DNA of 34,570 bases from Thiotrichaceae bacterium (GTDB lineage: Bacteria > Pseudomonadota > Gammaproteobacteria > Thiotrichales > Thiotrichaceae), in NCBI GenBank assembly GCA_026988295.1, contig JALSLM010000232.1:1-34570 (forward strand), given 5' to 3'. The notes under the pieces are model-generated. The model saw only the letters and a program-made list of their open reading frames with translations. It was not told the DNA's origin and made no database searches. Below, in pieces: positions 9,915 to 18,459 of the stretch (its first letter is position 1; every line of letters begins with the position of its first letter). The position numbers were made by a program, and so were the translations under genes.

Positions 9915-9950
9915 TACTAAAAAATATCCAAAAAAAGGGGGGGGATGGGT
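9915..9950 (-). repeat. Poly-C/T repeat element family A
   Basis: Reverse strand: ACCCATCCCCCCCCTTTTTTTGGATATTTTTTAG, just upstream of the HAD gene start. Confidence 0.85.
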
Positions 9951-9985
9951 AATGGAATAATAATTGACCCATCTATATCTACTTA

Positions 9986-10060
9986 TCTGAATCCGTGAGT
10001 CGAATCCTTGATGAATCAATAGCTTATTCACTGTGCCGTAGTAGACTCACGGATTCAGGT
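9986..10060 (+). repeat. MITE family B, internally deleted copy (~75 bp)
   Basis: CTGAATCCGTGAGTCGAATCCTTGATGAATCAATAGCTTATTCACTGTGCCGTAGTAGACTCACGGATTCAGGT. Retains both termini and the right internal part of the full element. Confidence 0.88.
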
Positions 10061-10100
10061 ACTTATACTATGCAGAATTATTACTTTTAATCAAATTAAC

Positions 10101-10264
10101 TTAAGGAAAGCCTGATTAAGTCGATTAGAATTTAGCGTAGAAAAATCTGTCGCTATTTTTCACGAAGTGAGTCGTAATAGTTATTCTATTGCGCCGATCT
10201 TCGTGGAAAATATCGGCAGATTTGACAAGCTAAAAATAATTGGACTTGATCAGGGTTTCCTTAA
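10101..10264 (+). repeat. MITE family C, longest copy in the window (~164 bp)
   Basis: TTAAGGAAAGCCTGATTAAGTCGATTAGAATTTAGCG...CACGAAGTGAGTCGTAATAGTTATTCTATTGCGCCGATCTTCGTGG...GACTTGATCAGGGTTTCCTTAA. A further solo terminus follows (10261-10281). Confidence 0.88.
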
Positions 10265-10327
10265 GGAAAGCCTGATTAAGGAGTATATGGTTATTATTCA
10301 TTGGATTTGTATCTTTTAGACCTTCTA

Positions 10328-10362
10328 ACCCATCCCCCCCTTTTTTTACATATTTTTATTTC
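10328..10362 (+). repeat. Poly-C/T repeat element family A
   Basis: ACCCATCCCCCCCTTTTTTTACATATTTTTATT. Confidence 0.85.
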
Positions 10363-11054
10363 GTTGGGATAGTAGCTTCTGGAGTCACTTTAGTTGGCTT
10401 ATTTTCAGGTGCCAGTATGACTCCTTTGACATCACTAGGTTTTGGAATATTGCTAGTAGCAGTTTTTACAGGTTTTATTGCTGGTGATACAATAGATTTT
10501 CCTGTTTTTGCAGGCATAGGTCTAGCAGTTATCGCTGGTGCTTTTTTGGGCGCTGTTGGTGTTGTTAATGCTTGAGATTTTATCTGTGGAGCAGGAAATT
10601 TATAGGCAGGGTTTGGTACAAATCTATAGTTAGGTCGATTAGCACCATAACTCCAAGGGCGTGTATTATTATTCCAGTTATTACCCCAGTTCATACTGGG
10701 CATATTCCAGCTACTACCACTATTGTAGCCGTTGCCACTCCCCCAATTCATGCTTGGCATGTTCCAGCTAGAGCCACTCCCATAACCGTTATTGTTTCCC
10801 CAGTTCATACTTGGCATATTCCAGTTACTACCGCCATTATTGCTACCCCAATTCATGCTTGGCATATTCCAATTGCTACCACCATTATTATTACCCCAGT
10901 TCATATTTGGCATATTCCAGTTGCTACCACCATTATTACTACCCCAATTAAAATTTGGAGCATTAAATCCATTTGGATTATTTGGGTAGTATTGATTTGC
11001 ATTAGCTACTAAAGAGGAGCTAATTAATGCTAAAGATAAAACTAAAATTTTCAT
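10356..11054 (-). CDS. Secreted Asn/Gly/Trp-rich tandem-repeat protein
   Basis: Signal peptide MKILVLSLALISSSLVANA, then repeats of (S)NWNMPSMNWGNNNGG and a Pro/Lys/Thr-rich tail. Confidence 0.75.
   Translation of the reverse strand: MKILVLSLALISSSLVANANQYYPNNPNGFNAPNFNWGSNNGGSNWNMPNMNWGNNNGGSNWNMPSMNWGSNNGGSNWNMPSMNWGNNNGYGSGSSWNMPSMNWGSGNGYNSGSSWNMPSMNWGNNWNNNTRPWSYGANRPNYRFVPNPAYKFPAPQIKSQALTTPTAPKKAPAITARPMPAKTGKSIVSPAIKPVKTATSNIPKPSDVKGVILAPENKPTKVTPEATIPTK
10680..10965 (-). repeat. Tandem coding repeat (units ~45-57 bp) within the Asn/Gly-rich protein
   Basis: Five or more repeats of CCCCARTTCATRCTTGGCATRTTCCAG on the + strand, encoding NWNMPSMNWG. Confidence 0.85.
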
Positions 11055-11128
11055 GGTATGTATTCCTTCGCGGTTTAGGTTGATTATTTTGATGACAATA
11101 TTCTAGCACAAAAAAAAGTAGGTCTACT

Positions 11129-11213
11129 TTAGGAAAACCTGATTAAGTCAGTTAGAAAATAGCGGCAGATTTGGCAAGCTAAAAATAATTGGACTTGATC
11201 AGGCTTTCCTTAA
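11129..11213. repeat. MITE family C copy
   Basis: TTTAGGAAAACCTGATTAAGTCAGTTAGAAAATAGCGGCAGATTTGGCAAGCTAAAAATAATTGGACTTGATCAGGCTTTCCTTAA. Confidence 0.87.
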
Positions 11214-11251
11214 TAGCCCTGCCTCAATTTTTTGATGTCGATATGAAGATT

Positions 11252-11626
11252 TTATTGAGCAGGCACGGTAGGTACGGCGGGAACTGCGGGTGCAGGATAT
11301 GCATATCCGCCAGCAGGAGGCATGTAACCGTAAGGCATATTACCATAACCGTATGGGTTCATATTATACCCACCTGGAGCATTATAGTTTCCGTAGTTAC
11401 CATAGCTTCCATAGTTCCAGTTATTATTATTGTCCCAGCTATTCATAAACTCATCCATCCAGTACATCGGAGTCCACTCAGGCCAATCACTTTCATCCCA
11501 ATATGGACCGTTAGGCCCCATTTTCCACTCTCCGTTATTTCCACTGCCAAACCAGTTAGCTTGCACGGTTGTTGCCATAGAAAATGTTGCCATAGTAATA
11601 ATAAGTATCAATATTAACTTTTTCAT
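11252..11626 (-). CDS. Secreted Gly/Tyr/Asn-rich protein, sulfur-globule-protein-like
   Basis: MKKLILILIITMATFSMATTVQANWFGSGNNGEWKMGPNGPYWDESDWPEWTPMYWMDEFMNSWDNNNNWNYGSYGNYGNYNAPGGYNMNPYGYGNMPYGYMPP: signal peptide and a low-complexity pattern like sulfur-globule-family proteins. Assigned by recall of family style, not a search. Confidence 0.6.
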   Translation of the reverse strand: MKKLILILIITMATFSMATTVQANWFGSGNNGEWKMGPNGPYWDESDWPEWTPMYWMDEFMNSWDNNNNWNYGSYGNYGNYNAPGGYNMNPYGYGNMPYGYMPPAGGYAYPAPAVPAVPTVPAQ

Positions 11627-11657
11627 CAGTATTCTCCTGTCGGTTATGAATTGATTA

Positions 11658-11740
11658 TTTAAGGAAAACCTTACCAAGTGTTATTACTATACGAATTCAC
11701 GTTGCTAAAAAATAATTAGACTTGATCAGTGTTTCCTTAA
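11658..11740. repeat. MITE family C, diverged copy
   Basis: TTTAAGGAAAACCTTACCAAGTG...GCTAAAAAATAATTAGACTTGATCAGTGTTTCCTTAA. Confidence 0.8.
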
Positions 11741-11873
11741 GTACTATACATGTTAATATAGAATATGAGCATCTACTAATATAGATAGAAGTATTTATGC
11801 GTTTTGTCAAGAAATAGGCATAATTCAGCCTTTATTAGCACTCAATATTAGCAATTAAAGAAAAGGACATAAA

Positions 11874-12572
11874 ATGAGCAATCACAGTACAATGCTTCCT
11901 ATTATTACAATTGATGGACCATCAGGTTCAGGAAAAGGTACAATTTCACAACAGGTTGCAGACGCACTTGGCCTACATATACTTGATAGTGGAGCATTAT
12001 ATCGCTTAGTAGCCTTATCAGTATTACAAAAAAATATCTCACCTATTTGTGCAGATAATGAAGCTGAAATTTACCAGCTTGCAGAAAAACTTGATGCTGC
12101 TTTCTTAACTACAGATGAAGGTGAAGTGAAAATCTTGCTTGAAGACAAGGATGTAACACAGGCGATTCGAGCTGAAGAATGTGGAAAAACCGCATCACAA
12201 GTGGCTACTTTGAAAACAGTTAGAAAAGCTCTACTCACGCGACAGAGGAATTTTTTGCAAACCCCTGGCTTGGTTGCTGATGGTCGTGATATGGGGACGA
12301 TTGTTTTCCCTGATGCAAAACTTAAAATATTTTTAACAGCAAGTACAGAAATTAGAGGTAAACGTCGACTTAATCAGTTGAAAGAACAAGGTATAAATGC
12401 TAATCTGCACGGCTTGATTCGTGATATAGAAGAGCGCGATACGAGAGATATGCAACGTAAAGATGCGCCTCTCGTCCCAGCTGCTGATGCGATCACTATA
12501 GATACGAGCAAATTGAGTATTGATGAGGTAGTTGCTTTAGTGCTAAAAGCATATAAAAAGGCTTACCTCTAA
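11874..12572 (+). CDS. cmk: Cytidylate kinase
   Basis: PIITIDGPSGSGKGTISQQVADALGLHILDSGALYRLVAL, VADGRDMGTIVFPDAKLKIFLTAS; followed by rpsA. Confidence 0.96.
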   Translation: MSNHSTMLPIITIDGPSGSGKGTISQQVADALGLHILDSGALYRLVALSVLQKNISPICADNEAEIYQLAEKLDAAFLTTDEGEVKILLEDKDVTQAIRAEECGKTASQVATLKTVRKALLTRQRNFLQTPGLVADGRDMGTIVFPDAKLKIFLTASTEIRGKRRLNQLKEQGINANLHGLIRDIEERDTRDMQRKDAPLVPAADAITIDTSKLSIDEVVALVLKAYKKAYL

Positions 12573-12581
12573 ATAAATTAT

Positions 12582-12614
12582 CACCTGAATCCGTGGAGCC
12601 ATGCGGAATCAGGT
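12582..12614. repeat. Minimal family B hairpin (~33 bp)
   Basis: ACCTGAATCCGTGGAGCCATGCGGAATCAGGT: fused termini. Confidence 0.75.
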
Positions 12615-12744
12615 ATTAGAAATTTTAACAAGTATTTTAAAAACCCGGCAATACAAAAGTAGAAATATTGCCTTTAAAATATTTGTTTAATTTGACCGTC
12701 TGATATGGGTTTATCGGCGTTATACCAAAATAGGTTTTAATACC

Positions 12745-14409
12745 ATGAGTGAAAGTTTTGCGGAGTTATTCGAAGAAAGTCTAACGTATATTGAGATGAC
12801 CCCTGGTTCTCTTATTAGTGCGACTATAGTAGATGTTACTCCAGATTTTGTAACAGTAAGTGCTGGCCTTAAATCTGAAGGCGTTATTCCAGCCGATCAA
12901 TTTAAAAATGAAGCAGGTGAAATTACTGCCCAAGTGGGTGATGTAATTGAAGTTGCTCTAGAAAGTGTTGAAGATGGATTTGGTGAAACCAAGCTATCTC
13001 GTGAAAAAGCGCGTCGCTTACGTGCTTGGGAAATTCTTGATGAAGCACTAACTAAAGATGAAATTATTACAGGTGTGATAACTGGCAAGGTTAAAGGTGG
13101 ATTTACCGTTGAGCTTGGCGATATTCGTGCCTTCCTACCTGGTTCTTTGGTGGATGTACGTCCAGTACGTGATACTGCCTACCTAGAAGGTAAAGAACTT
13201 GAATTTAAGCTAATCAAACTTGACCAAAAACGCAATAACGTGGTTGTTTCACGTCGTGCTGTTGTTGAAGATGAATACAGTGTGGAACGAGAAGCACTAC
13301 TTGAAAGCATCGAAGAAGGGAAGCAAATCAAAGGTATCGTTAAGAACCTTACTGATTATGGTGCATTTATTGATCTTGGTGGAATTGATGGCTTACTGCA
13401 TATCACAGATATGGCATGGAAGCGCGTTAAACATCCATCAGAAGTACTAGAAATTGGTACTGAAATTGATGTTATGGTTCTTAAGTTTGATAAAGAAAAG
13501 AGTCGCGTATCACTCGGTCTTAAGCAACTAGGTGATGATCCATGGCAAGATTTGGTTCGTCGTTACCCTGTTAACACACGTCTATTCGGTAAAGTTAGCA
13601 ACCTCACTGATTATGGTTGTTTTGTTGAAATCGAAGATGGTGTGGAAGGTTTAGTGCATGTTTCTGAGATGGATTGGACCAATAAGAATGTTAACCCAGC
13701 AAAAGTTGTCACTCTTGGCGATGAAGTTGAGATAATGATTCTTGAAATTGATGCTGATCGTCGTCGTATCTCTTTAGGCATGAAACAATGTAAAGCGAAT
13801 CCTTGGGATGAGTTTGCAAAATCTGCTACTAAAGGTGATCAGGTTAAAGGGGTTATTAAATCGATCACTGACTTTGGTATCTTTATCGGTCTTGAAGGCG
13901 GTATTGATGGATTGGTTCACCTATCCGATATTTCTTGGAATGTTCCAGGCGAAGAAGCCGTTCGTGAATTTAAGAAAGGCGATGAAGTTGATGCTATTAT
14001 CCTTGCTGTTGACCCTGAGCGTGAACGCATATCTTTAGGTATTAAACAACTTGATCAAGATCCATTCTCACTTTTTGTAGCTGCAAATGAGAAAGGAAGT
14101 ATCGTAAAAGGTAAAATTACTGAAGTTAATCCTAGGATGGCTAAAATTGATCTTGGTAATAATATTGAAGGTATCTTACGTGCATCTGAAATCTCACGTG
14201 ACCGTGTTGAAGATGCAAGTACAGTCTTAACTGTTGGTGATGAAGTTGAAGCTAAGTTTATGGGTGTTGATCGTAAGACACGCGCAATTAACTTATCAAT
14301 CAAAGCTAAAGACTACGCTGAAGAAGCTGAAGTATTAAAAGAATACAGTGGAAGTACTACTGCTACGGGTACTCTAGGTGATATTTTCAAGGAACAGCTT
14401 GAGAAATAA
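12745..14409 (+). CDS. rpsA: 30S ribosomal protein S1
   Basis: 554 aa with multiple S1 domains ([68 protein letters not shown]...). Confidence 0.98.
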   Translation: MSESFAELFEESLTYIEMTPGSLISATIVDVTPDFVTVSAGLKSEGVIPADQFKNEAGEITAQVGDVIEVALESVEDGFGETKLSREKARRLRAWEILDEALTKDEIITGVITGKVKGGFTVELGDIRAFLPGSLVDVRPVRDTAYLEGKELEFKLIKLDQKRNNVVVSRRAVVEDEYSVEREALLESIEEGKQIKGIVKNLTDYGAFIDLGGIDGLLHITDMAWKRVKHPSEVLEIGTEIDVMVLKFDKEKSRVSLGLKQLGDDPWQDLVRRYPVNTRLFGKVSNLTDYGCFVEIEDGVEGLVHVSEMDWTNKNVNPAKVVTLGDEVEIMILEIDADRRRISLGMKQCKANPWDEFAKSATKGDQVKGVIKSITDFGIFIGLEGGIDGLVHLSDISWNVPGEEAVREFKKGDEVDAIILAVDPERERISLGIKQLDQDPFSLFVAANEKGSIVKGKITEVNPRMAKIDLGNNIEGILRASEISRDRVEDASTVLTVGDEVEAKFMGVDRKTRAINLSIKAKDYAEEAEVLKEYSGSTTATGTLGDIFKEQLEK

Positions 14410-14456
14410 CCTCTGCACCTAGCACTCCATTAATATTCATTTGATGGAGTGCCAGG

Positions 14457-14618
14457 TGACTGCCTGAGAACTCGGATTGAAACGAAAATGCCAGAAATAT
14501 TATAAGGTGGGTTTATCAAAAGAGGCGAATAGTCGTTCTATTTAACGAATTTGATAAGCTCAGATTATGATGCTTGTGGGATTTTCAGTCAATTCTTAGT
14601 TCTCGGACAGCCTCCTAG
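14457..14618. repeat. MITE family D copy
   Basis: CTGAGAACTCGGATTGAAACGAAAATGCCAGAAATATTATAAGG...CAGTCAATTCTTAGTTCTCGGACAGCCTCCTAG. Near-identical to 8985-9151. Confidence 0.9.
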
Positions 14619-14620
14619 CT

Positions 14621-14657
14621 AAAAAAGCCGGAAATAGTATTTATTTCCGGCTTTTTT
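14621..14657 (+). terminator. Intrinsic terminator
   Basis: AAAAAAGCCGGAAATAGTATTTATTTCCGGCTTTTTTT: stem GCCGGAAATA/TATTTCCGGC with a T-tract. Confidence 0.88.
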
Positions 14658-14757
14658 TATTTATTTTCAGTTATTTATTCAAGATTCTATACTATTATTT
14701 TATTACAAATAAAGGTAAAATTAACGTAACCGTACTAGAATTCAGGGAGAAAAAGGT

Positions 14758-15063
14758 ATGACTAAATCAGAAATAATAAATATTCTTTCACGCAAGCAAA
14801 GTCACTTAAGCAGTAAAGATATAGAACTATCAATAAAAATTTTACTTGAACAGATGAGTGACACACTAGCAAATGGAGAAAGAATAGAAATTCGTGGCTT
14901 TGGTAGCTTTTCTTTGCATCATCGCGCAGCACGGAGCGGTCGAAACCCAAAAACAGGTGAAAAAGTTCTTTTATCTTCAAAATATGTTCCACATTTTAAA
15001 CCAGGCAAGGAATTGCGTGAACGAGTAAACGCCTCTAAAGAACTACACCCCATTCAGGATTAA
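14758..15063 (+). CDS. ihfB: Integration host factor beta subunit
   Basis: [70 protein letters not shown]. Confidence 0.95.
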   Translation: MTKSEIINILSRKQSHLSSKDIELSIKILLEQMSDTLANGERIEIRGFGSFSLHHRAARSGRNPKTGEKVLLSSKYVPHFKPGKELRERVNASKELHPIQD

Positions 15064-15070
15064 AATAAAA

Positions 15071-15167
15071 AGAGGCAATAGTTATTTTATTTAATGGTTT
15101 TAATAATCTTGAGTTATAGTGCGCGTAAAATCCGCAGTAAGTTCTTAATTCTCAGACTGCCTCTTAG
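15071..15167. repeat. Degenerate MITE family D copy
   Basis: AGAGGCAATAGTTATTTTATTTAATGG...GCAGTAAGTTCTTAATTCTCAGACTGCCTCTTAGC aligns to the right half of family D. Confidence 0.7.
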
Positions 15168-15185
15168 CTTTTATTTAGCTCTCAA

Positions 15186-16376
15186 ATGATAGAAATATTA
15201 TTTTTATTGCTTCCTTTTGCATTCTACTCTGGCTGGAAGACAGCACGAAATAGATATAGTAATAATCAGAAAAAGCAAAGAGAGCTATCTGGACACTTTG
15301 TTAAAGGGGTTAATTACCTCTTAAATGAAGAACCAGATAAAGCACTTGAGGTCTTTTTAAACTATCCAGATATTGATGAATATACCGCTGAAACCTATCA
15401 ATTATTAGGTAATTTATTCCGTAATCGTGGCGAAGTAGACCGAGCATTACGAGTTCATCAAAATCTAATTGCGCGCCCAAATATAAAACAAAAGCAAAAG
15501 CAGAAGGCAATGTTCTCATTAGGTCAGGACTTTTTTGCTGCTGGAATGTTAGACAGAGCAGAAAGCGTCTTTCAAGAGTTGCTAAATGACAATAACTTAA
15601 GTAAAAACATTCAGAAGACGACTGTTTGTAGCTCATTACGGACAATTTATGAACAAACGAAAGAGTGGGAAAAAGCCATAGAAACAAGCAATTGTTCTAA
15701 CAAACTATTAGACAAAGGCACAACAGAAAACCAAACTAATGAAAAATCACTGATTGCACATTACTACTGTGAGCTGGCTGATGAGGCACTGGATAGAGGC
15801 GCACTGCATGAAGTTGATTTATTAATGAATAAAGCAAAAAAAATACATAAAAAATCTACACGATTAATGTGTCTTGCTGGTGATATTGCATATCATCAAC
15901 AAGAGCATCAAAAAGCTCTAAATAACTATTTAACTGCAATCAAGCAAGATAGCCGCTTACTCAGCATGTTATTTACAAAAATTGAAGATTCTGCAAAAAA
16001 AGTTACAGGAATTCAAGCTTTACAAAATACCCTACTCAAGCTTTTCAAGAAAAATAAAGACTCCACCATATTTGAACATATACTATTACTGGCAGTTAAA
16101 AATAATGATACAAGCTCAGAACTTAACAAACTTATCCGCGATGAATTATCATCAAGAAAAATATCAGTAGAATCAATTCAGAGCGCATCAGAATACTTAA
16201 AACAAAACTTAGGTGATATTAATTCCCAAGAAAGTTTAAGCCTCATTAATACATCTTTAAAAAACTACTTAAAGGATACGCCTACGTTTCGCTGTATGCA
16301 CTGTGGTTATAAAATGCATGATTTTTTATGGCGCTGTCCTGCTTGTCATCATTGGGATACAATTGATCACATATAA
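15186..16376 (+). CDS. lapB: Lipopolysaccharide assembly protein B (TPR plus rubredoxin-like zinc motif)
   Basis: N-terminal TM helix, TPRs (GNLFRNRGEVDRALRVHQNLIARP), C-terminal FRCMHCGYKMHDFLWRCPACHHWDTI. Confidence 0.94.
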   Translation: MIEILFLLLPFAFYSGWKTARNRYSNNQKKQRELSGHFVKGVNYLLNEEPDKALEVFLNYPDIDEYTAETYQLLGNLFRNRGEVDRALRVHQNLIARPNIKQKQKQKAMFSLGQDFFAAGMLDRAESVFQELLNDNNLSKNIQKTTVCSSLRTIYEQTKEWEKAIETSNCSNKLLDKGTTENQTNEKSLIAHYYCELADEALDRGALHEVDLLMNKAKKIHKKSTRLMCLAGDIAYHQQEHQKALNNYLTAIKQDSRLLSMLFTKIEDSAKKVTGIQALQNTLLKLFKKNKDSTIFEHILLLAVKNNDTSSELNKLIRDELSSRKISVESIQSASEYLKQNLGDINSQESLSLINTSLKNYLKDTPTFRCMHCGYKMHDFLWRCPACHHWDTIDHI

Positions 16377-16393
16377 ACAAACAGGATGCAGAA

Positions 16394-17083
16394 ATGTCTA
16401 GTAAATTAATCATTGCACTGGATTTTCCGAGTGCCGAACAGGCTTTAAATTTTGTAAAACCACTATCCCCACATAGCTGTAAATTAAAAGTTGGTTTTGA
16501 ACTCTTTGTTACAGCCGGCCCTGATTTTGTCAGACAACTAGTTGACATGGGTTACGATATATTTCTAGACCTCAAGTTTCATGATATACCCAACACTGTA
16601 GCAGCTGCCTGCCAAACAGCATCAAACTTAGGAGTTTGGATGATGAATGTTCATGCCAGTGGAGGTGATATTATGATGAAAGCAGCAAAACAAGCATTAA
16701 TTGACTGCAATTCATCCTCAAAACTCATTGCTGTAACTGTTTTAACCTCAATGGATCACTCACAATTAAAACGAATCAATATCTCTATTAAGCCAGAAGA
16801 TCAAGTAAAACACCTAGCACAACTCACTAAAGAATCAGCCTTAGATGGTGTAGTCTGCTCAGCTCTGGAAGCCAAGCTGCTAAGAGAGGAAATAGTCAGT
16901 GATTTTTTACTGGTAACTCCAGGAATCCGTCCAAAGGGCATAGAGGCAGGGGATCAAAAACGCTTAATGACTCCCTACGAAGCAAATAAAGCGGGGGTCA
17001 GCTATATTGTCGTTGGACGACCAATTACTCAAGCTGAAAAACCTCTAGAAATTATTGATAGAATTAATCACGATATGATGTGA
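16394..17083 (+). CDS. pyrF: Orotidine 5'-phosphate decarboxylase
   Basis: LIIALDFPSAEQAL, DIFLDLKFHDIPNTVAAA, LVTPGIRPKG, YIVVGRPITQAEKP. Confidence 0.96.
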   Translation: MSSKLIIALDFPSAEQALNFVKPLSPHSCKLKVGFELFVTAGPDFVRQLVDMGYDIFLDLKFHDIPNTVAAACQTASNLGVWMMNVHASGGDIMMKAAKQALIDCNSSSKLIAVTVLTSMDHSQLKRINISIKPEDQVKHLAQLTKESALDGVVCSALEAKLLREEIVSDFLLVTPGIRPKGIEAGDQKRLMTPYEANKAGVSYIVVGRPITQAEKPLEIIDRINHDMM

Positions 17084-17089
17084 TCTTAG

Positions 17090-17134
17090 ATTTTTCTGCT
17101 CTAAACTCTAATCGACTTAATCAGATCTTCCTTA
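17090..17134. repeat. MITE family C, partial copy
   Basis: TTTTTCTGCTCTAAACTCTAATCGACTTAATCAGATCTTCCTTAA: one arm. Confidence 0.7.
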
Positions 17135-17232
17135 AGGAAACCCTGATCAAGTCCAATTATTTTTAGCTTCATGAAAAATAGCGACAGATTTTTCTGCGCT
17201 AAATTCTAATTGACTTAATCAGGATTTCCTTA
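17131..17232. repeat. MITE family C copy
   Basis: TTAAGGAAACCCTGATCAAGTCCAATTATTTTTAGC...CTAAATTCTAATTGACTTAATCAGGATTTCCTTAA. Confidence 0.87.
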
Positions 17233-17260
17233 AAAAGTGTAAAAAAGAGGGGGGATGGGT
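17233..17260 (-). repeat. Poly-C/T repeat element family A (interrupted T/C tract)
   Basis: Reverse strand: TACCCATCCCCCCTCTTTTTTACACTTT, abutting the family C copy. Confidence 0.8.
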
Positions 17261-17262
17261 AT

Positions 17263-17997
17263 CTACAAATTTGTCCTGCAATTACCTTTGTGACTTCCTA
17301 AATTAAGCTTCAAGAGAAAAAAGAGTATTATTGTTAAAATAACAGATAGCATTCCCCAAATACCTGCGATATACGCGAATAAATCAGGTGCTTTCATCAT
17401 GGTGCTCATAAGTGATTCTTCATAATAGAAAAACCATTGGTGGTTATCAGGAAAAACCCAGATATGAAGCTGATTAAAAACCTTTACAGGACCAATTATT
17501 ATTAGCACACCTAATAAAACAGCAACAACAAGAGAAGCATTAATAAATAGTTTTTTTGCTGTAGGCAAAGTAATTCTTTTTACCCGTAAGTAAGTAACAA
17601 TAACTAACCACATTGAAATAAGACCAAGAACCAATATTTTCAGCTTATCTAATAAATTGGCCACATCCTGAAGATGAATAACTTCTGCTAGAGTAAGTAA
17701 CGGCTGAAGTTGATTATTAGTATCACTATAAAAAAGTTTTTTTAAGCCTTTTCCATGTTGATTAATTGCTTTAACAATGCCATGAAATAGTTCGACTCGT
17801 TCCGCTTTTGATGTACTTTCAAAATCCATCCGTTCTCGTTGGTTTTTCGGAGCATACTGAGCTATATGTTCAGCAATTCCAATATTGTCATACAAAGTTG
17901 AATAGAAAAAATCAGATTTTGATAGCACCCACCAGTTTGCAGGCAAAGTTACCAAAAAAGTTAGAAGTAGAAAGACTCCCCAGAATATTGTTTTCAT
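17263..17997 (-). CDS. DUF1461-type (TIGR01906-like) integral membrane protein
   Basis: Four to five predicted TM helices, N-terminal MKTIFWGVFLLLTFLVTLPANWWVLSKSDFFYSTLYDNIGIAEH..., central LFHGIVKAINQ...LTLAEVIHLQDVANLL as in DUF1461 proteins. Confidence 0.65.
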   Translation of the reverse strand: MKTIFWGVFLLLTFLVTLPANWWVLSKSDFFYSTLYDNIGIAEHIAQYAPKNQRERMDFESTSKAERVELFHGIVKAINQHGKGLKKLFYSDTNNQLQPLLTLAEVIHLQDVANLLDKLKILVLGLISMWLVIVTYLRVKRITLPTAKKLFINASLVVAVLLGVLIIIGPVKVFNQLHIWVFPDNHQWFFYYEESLMSTMMKAPDLFAYIAGIWGMLSVILTIILFFLLKLNLGSHKGNCRTNL

Positions 17998-18028
17998 TGC
18001 TACCTAGAATTTATTAATTAAAGCATAA

Positions 18029-18060
18029 ACCTCAATCCGTGAGGTCATTACAATATAGGA
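18029..18060. repeat. Degenerate family B terminus
   Basis: ACCTCAATCCGTGAGGTCATTACAATATAGG. Confidence 0.5.
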
Positions 18061-18071
18061 CACATTACATT

Positions 18072-18446
18072 CTACGAATGGAAATTTAGTGAGGCAGAAT
18101 TAATACAGTAACGTAGTCCCGTAGGTTGTGGACCATCAGGAAATACATGCCCTAAATGTGCATTACAATTGGCACATTGTATTTCAACACGGGTCATACC
18201 ATGACTATTATCACTAATTTCAGTCACTGCATATTTATTCACAGGCTGCCAATAGCTCGGCCAACCACTCCCTGAATCATATTTTTCTTCTGAGGAAAAC
18301 AAAGGTGCTTCACAGCAAATACAATGGTAAACCCCTGAATCCTTGTTTTGGTAATACTTTCCTGAAAAAGCGGGTTCTGTACCACCTTCCTGAGTTATAC
18401 GGTATTCATCTGCGGTCAATTTCTTCTTTAATATTTTTTTATCCAT
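18072..18446 (-). CDS. msrB: Peptide-methionine (R)-S-oxide reductase
   Basis: [55 protein letters not shown]...[30 protein letters not shown]. Confidence 0.97.
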   Translation of the reverse strand: MDKKILKKKLTADEYRITQEGGTEPAFSGKYYQNKDSGVYHCICCEAPLFSSEEKYDSGSGWPSYWQPVNKYAVTEISDNSHGMTRVEIQCANCNAHLGHVFPDGPQPTGLRYCINSASLNFHS

Positions 18447-18459
18447 TTTTAGCTCTCTT

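Noticed and set aside
10572-11012. Plus-strand ORFs 10572-11012 and 10792-10989 with HIWHIP / FQLLPPLL repeats
   Set aside because: Antisense translations of the tandem repeats in the Asn/Gly-rich protein, which has a signal peptide on the minus strand.
11189-11654. Plus-strand ORFs 11189-11617 (MDLIRLSLIALPQFF...) and 11430-11654
   Set aside because: The 11189 ORF begins inside a family C repeat; both are antisense to the sulfur-globule-like gene and low in protein-like character.
10101-11740. CRISPR array made of the repeated units
   Set aside because: Repeats are irregularly spaced, of variable length and separated by genes. No cas genes and no uniform spacers.
12897-14303. Small ORFs antisense to or overlapping rpsA (12897-13088, 13220-13450, 13808-14038, 14055-14303)
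   Set aside because: Inside the unambiguous rpsA frame; no family motifs.
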